Part shown: piece by piece, positions 11,657 through 22,207 of the stretch
Layout: each line of letters opens with the position of its first letter
Numbering within the stretch: position 1 is the first letter of the stretch
Assembly (NCBI GenBank): GCA_019722365.1
Contig: JADFUC010001925.1
Span: 2,418,001 to 2,482,000 of the forward strand
DNA from: Lithospermum erythrorhizon
Lineage: Eukaryota > Streptophyta > Magnoliopsida > Boraginales > Boraginaceae
DNA: 64,000 bases
Reading direction: 5' to 3'
Made by a program: the position numbers and the translations under genes
The notes under the pieces: generated by a model
Database searches by the model: none
The model's input: only the letters and a program-made list of their open reading frames with translations
Told to the model about the DNA's origin: nothing

Positions 11657-13369
11657 TCAAACAACATTTGAAGAAGAAGTTGAAGCAGATACATCAACAC
11701 CACTAGATGAAGGTTGTTGTTTCTCCGACTCATATTTTGGTTTAGGAATCCAAGTCTTCAATCTTGAAATTACCCCTCCTACATTATTATTCCCCTGTCT
11801 TTTACTCCTACCATTACCATATCTCTCATGTTCTTCATGACTCCTAAACCTATTCAATCCTGTCATTTCAGACACACTTCTCTCATTAATCACCTTCAAA
11901 TCATCACTACTACTACAACCCTTAACTTGTCTCAAAATCGAAGATTTTGATCCCTTTAGCCCGGTCACTCTATTATTATTGTTGTCATCACTCAATATCA
12001 TCTCTGATTGTAGATACAACATATCCGATTCTTGAACATCGCTCCACCCCTCTCGCGGTCCATTATCATCCGTCTCTGGTCCAGCAATGATGATCTTGTG
12101 TTGCAATCGATGTTTCTCTGCCAATGCCAACAACTCATCTTCTCTCCGGACATCAGCAGAGCTTTCATTACAAGGGTCCAACGATTTAGTCCTAGAGAGT
12201 CGCAATGACATCGCCTTTTTGATAATGTTCGGTTTCTTGATAAAGCTAGAACCATCTATTGATCGTTTATTACCAAATAAAGATGTTATACCTCTTCTAT
12301 GATTCCGAGTCTTGGGTTCAACAACATTTTCTTGATCTCCAGATAACAAAGTACTCTTACCAGGATTATTATTTCTTCCACCTAACAACAACCTATCTTT
12401 TCTCGTTTGATCAATAGAGCTTTCACTACTACTATATAATAAATTAGTACTTGAGAATGTTGGTGGAGTTGTCTTGTTGATGATACTATGTTTCTTGTTG
12501 AAGCTTCTCAAATCATCAAATGACCTCTTACTACTACTACTCAACAAAGAATTTGTACTCTTCATCTTTACATGTTTTGGTTGCTCAACAATGACCTCCA
12601 ATGATGATGAGCTTCCACTTTCTCCTCCAATGGAGTGTCTACTAAGAAATACACCATCATCTTTTCGACCTTGTTTCGATGGAGGCAGAGGAGGTGGTGG
12701 AGTTGGTGTTTGAACCCCACTCAACAATCTACTACTAGTAGTACTATTATTGCTACTTCCAGAACGATCAACAAGAACAATATCTTCTCGTGCGACTCGA
12801 TGTCGACAAAGGGGACAAGTTGAGTGGATATCTAGCCAAGTATCAAGACATTCTACATGAAAGGCATGCTTGCATTTAGGCAATAGTCTAAGAATTTCGG
12901 TTGGTTCGAATTTGTTCAAGCAAACTGCACATTCTAGGCCATCTTTTTGCCCCCTTAATGATGCAAATTTGAATGTGGGTAGTGATTCCACTACACTCCT
13001 CTCTACCCCAGAATTTTGTCTTTGATATGTATTTGGTGTAATAATAACATGAGGATTGTTCATATATCTTATTCCTCCTCTACAATGTTTGGCATAAAGA
13101 AGTACCAAGAATGTGAAACAAACTATGATGGTGAGAAGACCTACAAATATAGCTATACTTGGCTTGAGTGGTGTGGGGTTTGATGTTGATGCTTCTGGAG
13201 GTGGGGATGTGCTTTTGTTTGCATCGATACGATCTTGTTCGTTGCCACTTATTGGGGTACTTTGAGCAATGAAAGAAAATGTACTTGTGATGATGATGAG
13301 AAGAAATGGTGGGGAAAGCTTGAGAGATGGCTCAAAATCAAGACATAGGCTAATTTTGAAGATGCCCAT
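11657..13369 (-). CDS. ATL42: ATL-type RING-H2 E3 ubiquitin ligase (ATL42-like)
   Basis: Single-exon gene of 570 residues, as usual for ATLs. Order: a hydrophobic leader at about 17-36, a Ser/Thr/Pro stretch, a transmembrane helix at about 71-92 (SIAIFVGLLTIIVCFTFLVL), and the GLD-type box around GVERSVVESLP (121-131). The RING-H2 finger has C147, C150, C166, H168, H171, C174, C185 and C188 with the ATL-specific P before the third Cys (LLPKCKHAFH) and the W in DTWLD. A long Ser- and basic-rich tail follows. RING-H2 domains recruit E2 enzymes; ATLs act at membranes, often in defence or carbon/nitrogen responses. The context GLECAVCLNKFEPTEILRLL is closest to ATL42; the symbol is by similarity. 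The gene is divergent from KNL2. Confidence 0.92.
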   Translation of the reverse strand: MGIFKISLCLDFEPSLKLSPPFLLIIITSTFSFIAQSTPISGNEQDRIDANKSTSPPPEASTSNPTPLKPSIAIFVGLLTIIVCFTFLVLLYAKHCRGGIRYMNNPHVIITPNTYQRQNSGVERSVVESLPTFKFASLRGQKDGLECAVCLNKFEPTEILRLLPKCKHAFHVECLDTWLDIHSTCPLCRHRVAREDIVLVDRSGSSNNSTTSSRLLSGVQTPTPPPPLPPSKQGRKDDGVFLSRHSIGGESGSSSSLEVIVEQPKHVKMKSTNSLLSSSSKRSFDDLRSFNKKHSIINKTTPPTFSSTNLLYSSSESSIDQTRKDRLLLGGRNNNPGKSTLLSGDQENVVEPKTRNHRRGITSLFGNKRSIDGSSFIKKPNIIKKAMSLRLSRTKSLDPCNESSADVRREDELLALAEKHRLQHKIIIAGPETDDNGPREGWSDVQESDMLYLQSEMILSDDNNNNRVTGLKGSKSSILRQVKGCSSSDDLKVINERSVSEMTGLNRFRSHEEHERYGNGRSKRQGNNNVGGVISRLKTWIPKPKYESEKQQPSSSGVDVSASTSSSNVV

Positions 13370-13992
13370 CTCTAGCTCTTTCTATCATGAATGAAATTTC
13401 ATAATCAAATGTTGATGGTATTAGAATCTTGCTATCTCATCGTAAGTGTTTATTGAGAAGATGGATTATTGATATTCTCTTTAAGATATGATAGAACAAA
13501 GATTTAAACTGATAATGGAAACAAGCATTTTATGATTAATTATTTGATTATTGGTTGGGTGAGGAGCATGCATGGACACATCACACATGGAGGTATTAGA
13601 AGGATTGGGATTTTGTTTGTTTTTTATCATGTATTTTGCATGAAAACAATGTTTCAATTTTGAACTTTTTATCAAGACTCAAGTGCATAAACATAAAGAT
13701 ACCCTTGAGAAGTCATATTATCAATGGAGGAGTTTGAATATTTTGTAGGTGCAAAAACATAAACATTGGGGATTAGAGAAGAGAAGAAGAGCATAAAAAG
13801 ATAAATCAACAATCTTTGGTGGAGAAATAAGGATAATGGAAATGTTTGTGTATTCGTTATACTATGTTTGTTGAGTGGATCTAAACCTCCACCACAGCTG
13901 AAACAACGCATAGTAACATTCGCAACATAACATGGGACAAATGGATTTGTTGTGTTGACTACTCTACCTAAACAAATTCATTATTTTCAAGA

Positions 13993-14447
13993 TTGTGTAG
14001 AGCTCTAAACGAGGTGAGAGGAGTCCGAACGGAAGAATTTTGGGCTCAACTTTCGTCCATTAAACGAGCCTTAGGCTTGAGTTGGCTCGACTCGGCGAGC
14101 TTTAATTGAATCGAGCCAATCTCGAGTCAAGCTTCAAGTTGGCTCAATTGTTTCAAAATCCAAGTTCACTTAATAAAAATTTAGTTTACTTAATCAATTA
14201 ATAAAATTAATTAACATTTAACAAGACAAGCTAATCCATTAATTCGAAATAGAGACTAACATTACTGAAAGAGATATTCATAACAAGATAATAACAAGAA
14301 ATTGAAATCATAATAATTACTGTATAACAAAATCATCATAATAAAACAAATATGAATGTGGTAATGAACTAACGATCCAGAAAGCTAGCTCGAGGCTTGG
14401 CTGATTTAGCTCTAGAATAACTCGTTTAAGCTCGGATCCTACACAAC
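13993..14447. mobile_element. Probable hAT-like MITE remnant
   Basis: The left end ttgtgtagagctctaaacga and the complement of the right end, ttgtgtaggatccgagctta followed by aacgag, form a diverged inverted repeat. Both subterminal zones are dense in gagctcg/ctcgag words. No clean 8-bp target duplication was found, so the borders are approximate. Confidence 0.4.
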
Positions 14448-14785
14448 TGTAATGTTAGCCGAGGAGTTTGTTAATGAACTTTTGGTTGACAATTCATCTT
14501 CACCACTTTGGATGAAAATGAGAATCGATATGAAAAAAAAAAAAAAGTTGATGCAATCACATTTTTTAACTAAAAAATAATGAAATGATATAAAATGTTC
14601 AAATTGTAGTCTAAAACTAGAAAGTGGACACCCCCCTCAAAAAGGCAAAGACCCTAAACCTAACTATTTTCACAATTCCCCCCACCCCCCTCACCCGGCG
14701 ACAATCAGCTCCGGCGACAATCAGGTCCAATTGTGGTTTGGTTTATTGGTAGCATTGGTAGATTCACTATAGATGGAGAAAATAG

Positions 14786-15066
14786 TCAATAAAATCAAGA
14801 AAGTGAGATGCAACAATGATGTTTCATGTGTGTTTGATGTATTTTTGTTGGTCTTATTGTACATTAGTTGATGATGACATTTGGGCACTCGAACCAAGTT
14901 TTTTTCTTCATGAAATTTGGTGATTAGGCGACAAAATCAAGAAAGTAGGATGTAACAATGATGTTTATTGTGTGTTTGATGTCTTTCTGCAGGTGTTAGT
15001 GTACAGTAGTTGATGACATTGGATATGCTAACCATGTTTTTCCTCAAGAAGTTTTGGTGATTAGAC
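14786..15066. repeat. Diverged tandem duplication (about 144-bp period)
   Basis: Unit 1 at about 14786-14930 and unit 2 at about 14931-15066. Both start aaaatcaagaaagt, share caatgatgttt, tgtgtttgatgt and agttgatga blocks, and end ttttggtgattag. The array abuts the KNL2 start codon at 15100, so part of it may be transcribed as 5' UTR. Confidence 0.75.
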
Positions 15067-15099
15067 AAACCTCATCTATATTTCCTTACTGCACTAGCC

Positions 15100-18000
15100 A
15101 TGGGAACCCCGACACCTGTCCGGAATTTTTTTATGCGGAATATGCCCTGTGTTTCAAGAACACCTGGCTCCGCTACTCCAATCATTCGCTCGCTTCCTAA
15201 AGAAGTACCCATGTCACATTTTAATCCAGTCATTTGATGTTTTTGCTAGTGAATGTTCTGATATATATGTACTTGCAGGTTTACCTTCATGAGTGGTGGC
15301 TAGTCAGAGCTGGAAAGAATTTACATGTATCTGGCTTTTCTTCTAGAGGGTATACAACTTTCTCATTAGTTTCTTTTTAGTTTTGTGGGTTGTAATTGTT
15401 AGTGGTCGAATTTAAGCTATTAAGGTCGAAGTATCTGGTGAGGGATTTTAACATATTATTTAATGTGAAAAGATTTAAAACATTTTATTAGAACTCTCAA
15501 TATATATTCACAGTTATTATTTTCTTTGTATTCAATTTCGTGGGTTTGTTATGAAAATGTCTGAGATTTCCTATTGCATTCATTCATAAGCAAATTATGA
15601 ATTTGTATCCACACTATTGGTAAGAACTATTCGGCTAATTAACATTGTATGTGATGTGTAATATTAGTGTTTCTTGATGAGGTTCAGACTTCAGAGTAGC
15701 CCTGCTAAGGGGGAACGCCTTGTCAAATGGGGCAAGGTTTGTATGTCTTAGGGTATTTTAATGAAAGAACATGTGCAATTTGGGAATGTGGGATGGCATT
15801 GAAGCGTTAGATTTTTTTGAGCTTTCAGACGAGCAAATAATGTTCAAATAACTTAATTGATGGAGTCATACCCACTAGTTAAGGTGTAGATGCAGACTGA
15901 TTGTTCTTGATCTTATTAGTAACTCGAGGTCTACCAGTGTTTTAGCTTATGTTTCATTTCTGACTTTGCCTTATGTCGGGAAAGTATGATAACGAGATAC
16001 TTTTTCTCCAGATTGTTCATTGTTGTTATCTCCTTAATTTAATATTCATGCTAGAATTTTCTCCCTAAAACCTTGTTGGCCTGTCAAACAAAATTTAAGA
16101 GCTCATAAAAGTATAAAATTTCTGATGAGTTATCAATGTTTCAATACTGAGAGATGTAATTCAATTCCAATTTAGATCATCGTGTATCATGCTATTTACG
16201 AATAAATGATATTGGTTTTGTAGATGCGTCTTATTTTACTTCATGTTGATGATGCAATGTCAACCTTTATTTGTTATTGTTTTAGGAAACAACTCAAGGA
16301 AATTTTTCATTCTGCACCAATTTCGAAAAGACATGGTACAGTCACGGTTGAGACTGTAGATGGCATTACAATTTCAATTTTTGGTTTTATCAATAAGTTT
16401 CGAACACTTGAGAATGGATTCTCTACGGAGGTACCTGACTCTATCTTCATCTCATCATCATCATCTTGTTTGCCCCCGTCTGATTTTTAACCTGAAATGT
16501 TTCCTTAAATATTTGGCGGATTGATCATTAAAAACAAAAACAAGTCTCTAAAAAAGCAATAGAAACAAGAATATACAGCCAAATATACTATGAATAAAAT
16601 AGAAATATCATCAAAGAGGGAAAATTGTTCCTATTCTGTCCTTTACAACTCCCTAGATTCGTTGTTGTTTGTTTGTGTTTGTGGGAGAGCATCTAAATTT
16701 TTCAATATGTATACTTATATAGATCAGAGATTCTGTAGTGTAGGCTGAATGAACACTGTTATATCACAGTTTTCCTCAAACTAATTGTGCCGATTTCCTC
16801 TACTGGTCAAAGGCTCTGAAGTTGAATGTAAAGAAATGTAAAAGTGAAACTTCTGAGAAGTCAACTATGTGAGAATTTAATCAGTTTGAAACAGGTCTGT
16901 GACAAATTCCTTCTTGGGTTTCCATATAACTGGGAAGAGTTTGCAAGTGCTTCTGATGTATCACCCAGTGAGGCAAATCCACAATTGAGCAAAACTCAGA
17001 GTTCTTCGAACAACAATTTACCTGTGGCATTTCAAGATCTCCCAGCTGTTGCAATACAAGATCTTTTGATGTGTATCCCTGAGGATTCTAAAAGCTCTAT
17101 GCTGAACATAGTAGTGGAGAACATACGGAAAAGTTATGCCGTCAGTAGTAGTGCTGTAGAAAAGATGACAGACTGCTTAAAAGCTCCTGGCAATAGTTGC
17201 ACTGGAGGAAAGACAACAGACTGCTTAAAAGAGGATGCTTCTCAGGGAATGAATGATTCCTTCACTAGAGAAAATCAGACTTGGAACACTGCAAATACAG
17301 TTGAGCTTGAGCATACTGATATTGATGTGGTGCCAGATCCAACTTCAAGTGTACCGAGGAGGGTCGAGATCTCACAGAATCCAGAAGATGGTATTACCAT
17401 GGCAGGGGCTGGTGTTAGAGGAAACATGGATACTGCATCTGAGAAGTGTCTTGAAGGTAGTTGTGTTGATTCGCATGCAGGTATTACCATGGCAGGTGCT
17501 GGTGTCAAAGAAAACATGAATACTGCATCTGAGCACTGCCTTGAATTTAGTTGTGTTGATTCACGTCCAAGTCAAGCCAAGAGTAAGACAATAAGTGATG
17601 AGGGGCACACGGGTTCTTTAGCCTTTGGTTTCAAAGCAAGGAAGAATGAGATAACTGAATCCGAGGGGAGCAATAAATTTCATTTTGTTGATTATGTTGT
17701 GCCACGATCATGCAGTAAAAGCAAAGACAATGATGGTAAGGAGGAGGTAAGAAGATGTAGACCTCCAAAAAAGCAAAAAGGTAGACCATTACAAAAGCAA
17801 AGAGGTAGAAATCCAGAAAATGATATGATTAATGTGCGAGTGACGAGAAGTATGAAAAGGCAGAGAAAAAGTTCACTTGAGAACACCTCAGCAATGCCAG
17901 AGGTGGTTACTTCGGCAGTTGTATTGGAGACACCCAGGAAGCAATCTCACGCCGTGAACATGCAGAGAGAATCTTTTCTCCAAAACACTTTAGCAACGAC

Positions 18001-18355
18001 AAATGAGGTTACTGCGGCAGTTGTATTGGAGACGCCTAAGAAAAAAACTTTTCTCCGGGACACCTCAGCAACGACAAATGGAGTTACTGCAGCAGTTGTA
18101 TCGGATACGCCTAAGAAAAAAACTTTTCTCCAGGAAACCTCAGCCATGACAAATGGGGTTACTGCAGCAGTTGTATTGGGGACGCCTAAGAAGCAATCTC
18201 GTGCTTTGCCAGCTAGATGTCAGTCTCCAAGCACTAGCAAACTATCCAAACAGCAGGACAAGACCAAGAAGGTCGATAAATCACAGAAGATGCTGTCTAC
18301 ATTGAGAAGATCTATCAGGATACAGAATCAAAAGTGTTATGCGGATCTGCCTTAG
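15100..18355 (+). CDS. KNL2: Kinetochore-associated KNL2/M18BP1 homologue (SANTA domain)
   Basis: KNL2 licenses loading of the centromeric histone CENH3. Exons: 15100-15204, 15279-15349, 16286-16430, 16895-18355, all in phase, giving 593 residues (Arabidopsis KNL2 is close to this). The start ATG has a good context (gccatggga) and an in-frame stop just upstream. The SANTA domain runs from about residue 36 (VYLHEWWLVRAGKNLHVSGF) through FHSAPISKRHGTVTVETVDG and FGFINKFRTLENGF to LLGFPYNWEEF (about 123). The rest is hydrophilic, with two repeat sets: a pair around GITMAGAGV (residues about 273-335) and 25-residue repeats with T-AAVV-TPKK near 433-541. The C-terminus is LRRSIRIQNQKCYADLP. I see no CENPC-k motif, so this may be the beta-type KNL2. 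A possible extra exon at 15687-15741 would break the frame. Confidence 0.88.
17393..17575 (+). repeat. In-frame duplication inside KNL2 exon 4
   Basis: Two copies, each about 31 codons, share GITMAGAGV, then N-TASE-CLE--CVDS. The DNA copies share ggtattaccatggcagg at 17391 and 17482. The duplication keeps the reading frame. Confidence 0.85.
17972..18196 (+). repeat. Three 75-bp coding repeats in the KNL2 tail
   Basis: Units of exactly 25 codons at about 17972, 18047 and 18122, each encoding (S/T)FLxxTxAxTNxVTAAVVxxTPKK, with a more diverged fourth unit upstream (about 17873-17945, SSLENTSAMPEVVTSAVVLETP). High DNA identity between the last two units points to recent expansion. Lys/Pro-rich ends could bind DNA; this is inference. 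Confidence 0.9.
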
Positions 18356-19346
18356 ATGAAAGAACTTCAGGTAAAGGATGTAAAAACAAAATATGATCTG
18401 TAGGTGCAGCCAGTTGGTAACTATGCAGTTATACAACTCTAGGCTCTAGCACAGTGATGATTCTTTAGGCAAAATGGAAATGGAAATTACATTTATCAAG
18501 TATTCTGTAGCTAAGTTGTTTCAATTACAAATGTAATAAGCGAGTCAAAACCAGTTAATTTTTTAGTTCATCAAATCTCTCATGTTTATGTCTAAACTCT
18601 AGTCAATCACTTATGAATTAAATGTCACATTTACTTACCGATGAATAAAAAGTAGTACTTTCATTACTTCTGTTAAATTTTGATAATATAATTCTAAAGG
18701 CCGTTAACAAAAGTTTACCTCGAAAGCCAAAAACATTGATTATAAAAAATTAGCAACATGAATGAAGAGCGAGATTTGAATCGGAGATAAATTTGGGCCA
18801 AGGTTGGGTTGATCCTCTTTAAAGTTTGATGGATTTGGGACCTTGATAGAACTCGCTGCAAAATAGTTCAAACTTCAAATAGTCCTAATTTTGGGCCAAG
18901 GTTGGGTTGATCCTCTTAAACATATGCCACGTAAATCCTCATATCAAGCATGTATTTTATGTTAGAATGTGTTTCCTTGAGTCGAACTTTCGAGTCGAGT
19001 AGTATCAAGTATAATTGAATAATTAGTATTTCTTAGTTTTTAGTAGATACTTGGTACTTTTTAAATTTCAAATAAATAGACTTTTTTAATTTTGGAGATA
19101 TAATTTTAATTATTAATTATTTTTATATATTATGAAAATATTTTTTAAAGCGAATCTGATAATATCGATTTATATTTTTTTTTGAATTAATGAATAAAAA
19201 ATAATTAATGTCAAATTATTCATATATAATCTCAAAATATCCATTAATTAAAAATGAAGGAAGTAGTTGGTATGCTCAAATTCACTCATTCCTATAACTA
19301 CACAATCCCATCTCCACCTAAAAGCGGCGATTTTCAGACAAAAACA
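18356..19346. other. KNL2-GRXC4 intergenic region
   Basis: KNL2 3' flank, then a duplicated word (gggccaaggttgggttgatcctctt) at about 18795-18819 and 18893-18917. Next comes a MITE copy at about 19030-19264 that reaches to within 90 bp of the chosen GRXC4 start codon. Confidence 0.5.
19030..19264. mobile_element. MITE copy directly upstream of GRXC4
   Basis: The interior matches the elements at 8983-9206 and about 49112-49262 (tattatgaaaatattttttaaa and ttgaattaatgaataaaaaa blocks); the right end reads aaaatgaaggaagta. The left border is uncertain. An upstream in-frame ATG at 19254 lies inside this element. Confidence 0.45.
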
Positions 19347-22207
19347 ATGAAAACATCGATTGCAAAATCAGCGTTTTTGTCCCTATTTATTACAGTAGCA
19401 ATCTTGACAACCTTGTTTTTTGTCTCCTCATCAGCAACATCTGAAGATCAAGAATCTAAAGCAGCTGCTGCTAAAGCTAAAACCTTTGTCAAGAACACAA
19501 TCTCTTCTCACTCAATTGTCATCTTCTCCAAATCATATTGCCCGTTAGTATATTCTTCTTCTACTTATTTCGATTTTTCGGATTTTTATGGTTGTCTTTT
19601 TGAATAGTTGTGCGTAATTTTGATTCAGATCAAAGTTGTGAGTACCATGTTTGTTAAAATACTAGATTTTTTAAATGGAGGGTGTATCGAGTTTTGGATT
19701 TTAATGGTCGACTTTTTAGATATTTGTGTTATTGTGTATAGTTTCGATTCAGATTAAAGTTATGTGTATCATGTTAGTTAATTTTGATATTGAGTATAAA
19801 AATACCAGCTTTTTGAAATGGAGGGTGTATCCAGTTTTGGATTTTAATGGTTTTCTTTTCAGATATTTGTGTTACTGTGTATATAGTTTTAATTCAGATC
19901 AAAATTATGACTTATGACTAACATGTTCATTAAAATACTAGATTTTTGAAATGGAGGGTGTATCTGGATTTTAATGGTTGACTTTTTAGATATTTGTGTT
20001 ATTGTGTATAGTTTTCATTCAGATGAAAGTTATGTGTACCATGTTAGTTAATTTTGATATTGAGTATAAAAATACCAGCTTTTTGAAATGGAGGGTGTAT
20101 CCAGTTTTGGATTTTAATGGTTGGCTTTTTAGATATTTGTGTATAATTTTGATTGGGATAAAAAGTTATGAGTACCATGTTCCTTAATTTGGATTATTGA
20201 GAATAAAAACAAGATCTTATTAAAATGGAGGAGTATTTATCAATTTTCTTTCCATAAAATCCAGTTACCCGTAAGTATATAATTATATATCCATGTTGAA
20301 CTCCCTCCATTCTGAAAAGATTGTCGAGTTTTGGTTTTGATGGTTGACTTTTGGAATAGTTGTGTATTATTTTGATTCAGATCAAAGTTATGAGTACCAA
20401 GTTCCTTAATTTTCATTATTGAGAATAAAAATATGATATTTTTGAAAGGGATTTGATTTTAATTTGGAAGCACCCTGTTCTTTAATTGTAGTACTTTTAC
20501 TTGACTTCGTGTGCTTGTTCTTGCTATTCTTAGCATAAAGTCGAATGATACTTTGTAAGACATGGATCTTGATGGATTTGATATAGATTTGCATCTAGGT
20601 TCATGTGTAATTGTGTGTCATTGTTGATACTTCCAATCTAAATTGTGGCATCCATATTTTCATAGTAGAAATTGAATTATATTGATTGCACCAACATAGT
20701 TTTGCAATGTGTATGTGATTTTCCACATTCATATAAATTGGAGTTATACATAAAAACCTTCATGAAGAGAACCGGTTAGCTCATGAGATAGACATTGCAT
20801 CTAGGTGTGGCATTATCTATTGCTTTAACCGAGTTTAGTGTTATCAACATTTTAGTCAAGGTGGAAAAATGAATTCATGACTCCAAATGATCTGGTTATG
20901 CATCAAAATTAATGTTTTACAAAGTAAAAAGGTTTTTGCAAGTGATAAACATCAGTAATGGCAGTATTTTATGCCTCTGCAATGATTCTTCGACAGATTA
21001 AAATCTTTTCTTTTGTCTTCACAATGGCATAATGGTGGTCTATTGGAGACAGTGATGTTGAAGTTCTCATTTTTGCCTTATGTAACAAATTTGATTATCA
21101 TTCAGTTGTGGTCGTAAGTATTAAGTAGGTATATTCTTCTAATATAATTTATTGAGCTGCAGATACTGTAAAAGAGCGAAGGCGGTTTTTGCAGAACTAA
21201 AGCAATCACCACATGTTGTTGAGCTAGACGAGAGAGGTATTGATTTGTTTGCTTTCTTACTTTATCAATCATTTATGTTGAAAAGATTCTTGGTATACTT
21301 AAGCCGAAGTAAATTTGGAACCATTGTCGATAACTTATGTGTTGTGTTATCAAAATAGATTGCATTTAGAGAACACATGTCAACCAAAAAAAGAAAATAG
21401 TAGAAATAGAGATTCTTTGCCTACAGTTTGTACTTCTTATTTATTTCATTTATTCTTTGCCAAATGTTGTTACTTTTGCTTTTCAGAACATCACTTTACC
21501 TCATTCTAAAGTAATTGGACTTCTAACTTTGACTTCGGTGATAAGTATCATATCACTTAATAAAGGGAGCACATTAAAAAGAAGAAAAAGAAAATATTGT
21601 AGTAGAAATAGAGATGGTGACGTGGTTCCCTACTAATTAATACTCACTTCGTCTCAATTTAAGTGATCATCTAGCAAAAATTTCTTTTTTCATTATAAGT
21701 GATCGCTTCATTTATCAATGCAATTTTTTTGCATTGAAGTTTGTATTATCTCATAATATTCTTTTTTCTATTTGTTGATATCATTTTTCTCTCCTTGAAA
21801 ATTGTACAATCAATGATTTTCTTAATAAAATATATTTCTTCTAAACGATCAAATAAATTGAGACGGAGGGAGTATTTTCAATTTTGAGTGTATGTTTGTC
21901 CATAAGTTCTCTTCTTTCCTCTTCCTCCAGCTGATGGGATGAACATTCAAGGTGCATTGGGCGAGATCTTAGGACGCCGGACTGTGCCACAGGTCTTTAT
22001 TAATGGAAAGCATCTTGGAGGCTCAGATGGTATCATGTTCATTCTGATATGATCCTACTTTTATCCGTAAATTCGACTTAAGGTGTCTTCAAATATACCA
22101 ACTCTCATAATATTTTCTTACTGGCTACAGATACCATGGAAGCTTACGAGAATGGAGAACTGGCCGAGCTCTTAGGTCTCAGTGCAGCAGGGAAGGAAGA
22201 TCTCTGA
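19347..22207 (+). CDS. GRXC4: CPYC-type glutaredoxin of the secretory pathway (GRXC4-like)
   Basis: Glutathione-dependent thiol-disulfide oxidoreductase. Exons: 19347-19543, 21163-21236, 21931-22029, 22131-22207, giving 148 residues. An N-terminal hydrophobic segment ([20 protein letters not shown], about 9-28) is a signal peptide or anchor. The active site C65-P66-Y67-C68 is created across the exon 1/2 junction. The cis-Pro loop is RRTVPQVF (P110) and the glutathione-binding GGSDD is at 120-124. Sequence around [22 protein letters not shown] and [20 protein letters not shown] fits Arabidopsis GRXC4 better than GRXC3. An in-frame ATG at 19254 would add 31 residues and bury the signal peptide, so 19347 is preferred. 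Intron 1 is 1.6 kb and repeat-rich. Confidence 0.95.
19600..20440. repeat. Tandem array in GRXC4 intron 1
   Basis: At least five related units with a basic period near 120-135 bp. Repeated words are gattcagatcaaagttatg, ttttgaaatggagggtgtat, cagttttggattttaatgg and gatatttgtgttattgtgta. Two 270-bp dimers (about 19725-19990 and 19995-20140) are nearly identical. Unit parts (gattttaatggttgac) resemble one end of the MITEs at 25788 and 32728. Confidence 0.8.
21643..21872. mobile_element. Stowaway-like MITE in GRXC4 intron 2
   Basis: 230 bp, flanked by TA on both sides (21641-2, 21873-4). Terminal inverted repeats are ctcacttcgtctcaattta and the complement of aaattgagacggagggag. Interior AT-rich, no coding capacity. 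Confidence 0.88.

Larger units (their letters stand above)
13370..15099. other. Divergent promoter region between ATL42-like and KNL2
   Basis: 1.7 kb between two divergent genes. It holds a hAT-like remnant (13993-14447), an A-run near 14535 and a diverged tandem duplication just before KNL2 (14786-15066). A short ORF at 13672-13911 on the minus strand lies in the ATL leader region and shows no recognisable similarity. Confidence 0.5.

Noticed and set aside
15687..15741. Possible extra KNL2 exon (FRLQSSPAKGERLVKWGK)
   Set aside because: Its 55-bp length breaks the frame into the next SANTA exon, whereas skipping it joins exons 15279-15349 and 16286-16430 in phase and gives a normal SANTA domain.
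17275..18147. Minus-strand ORFs opposite KNL2 exon 4
   Set aside because: They are antisense shadows of the repeat-rich coding sequence and carry no motif.
19726..20187. Two similar plus-strand ORFs in GRXC4 intron 1
   Set aside because: They arise from the tandem repeat units and lie within an intron; no protein signature.
19600..20440. CRISPR-like array
   Set aside because: The units are long, contiguous and diverged without unique spacers, and the DNA is nuclear plant DNA.
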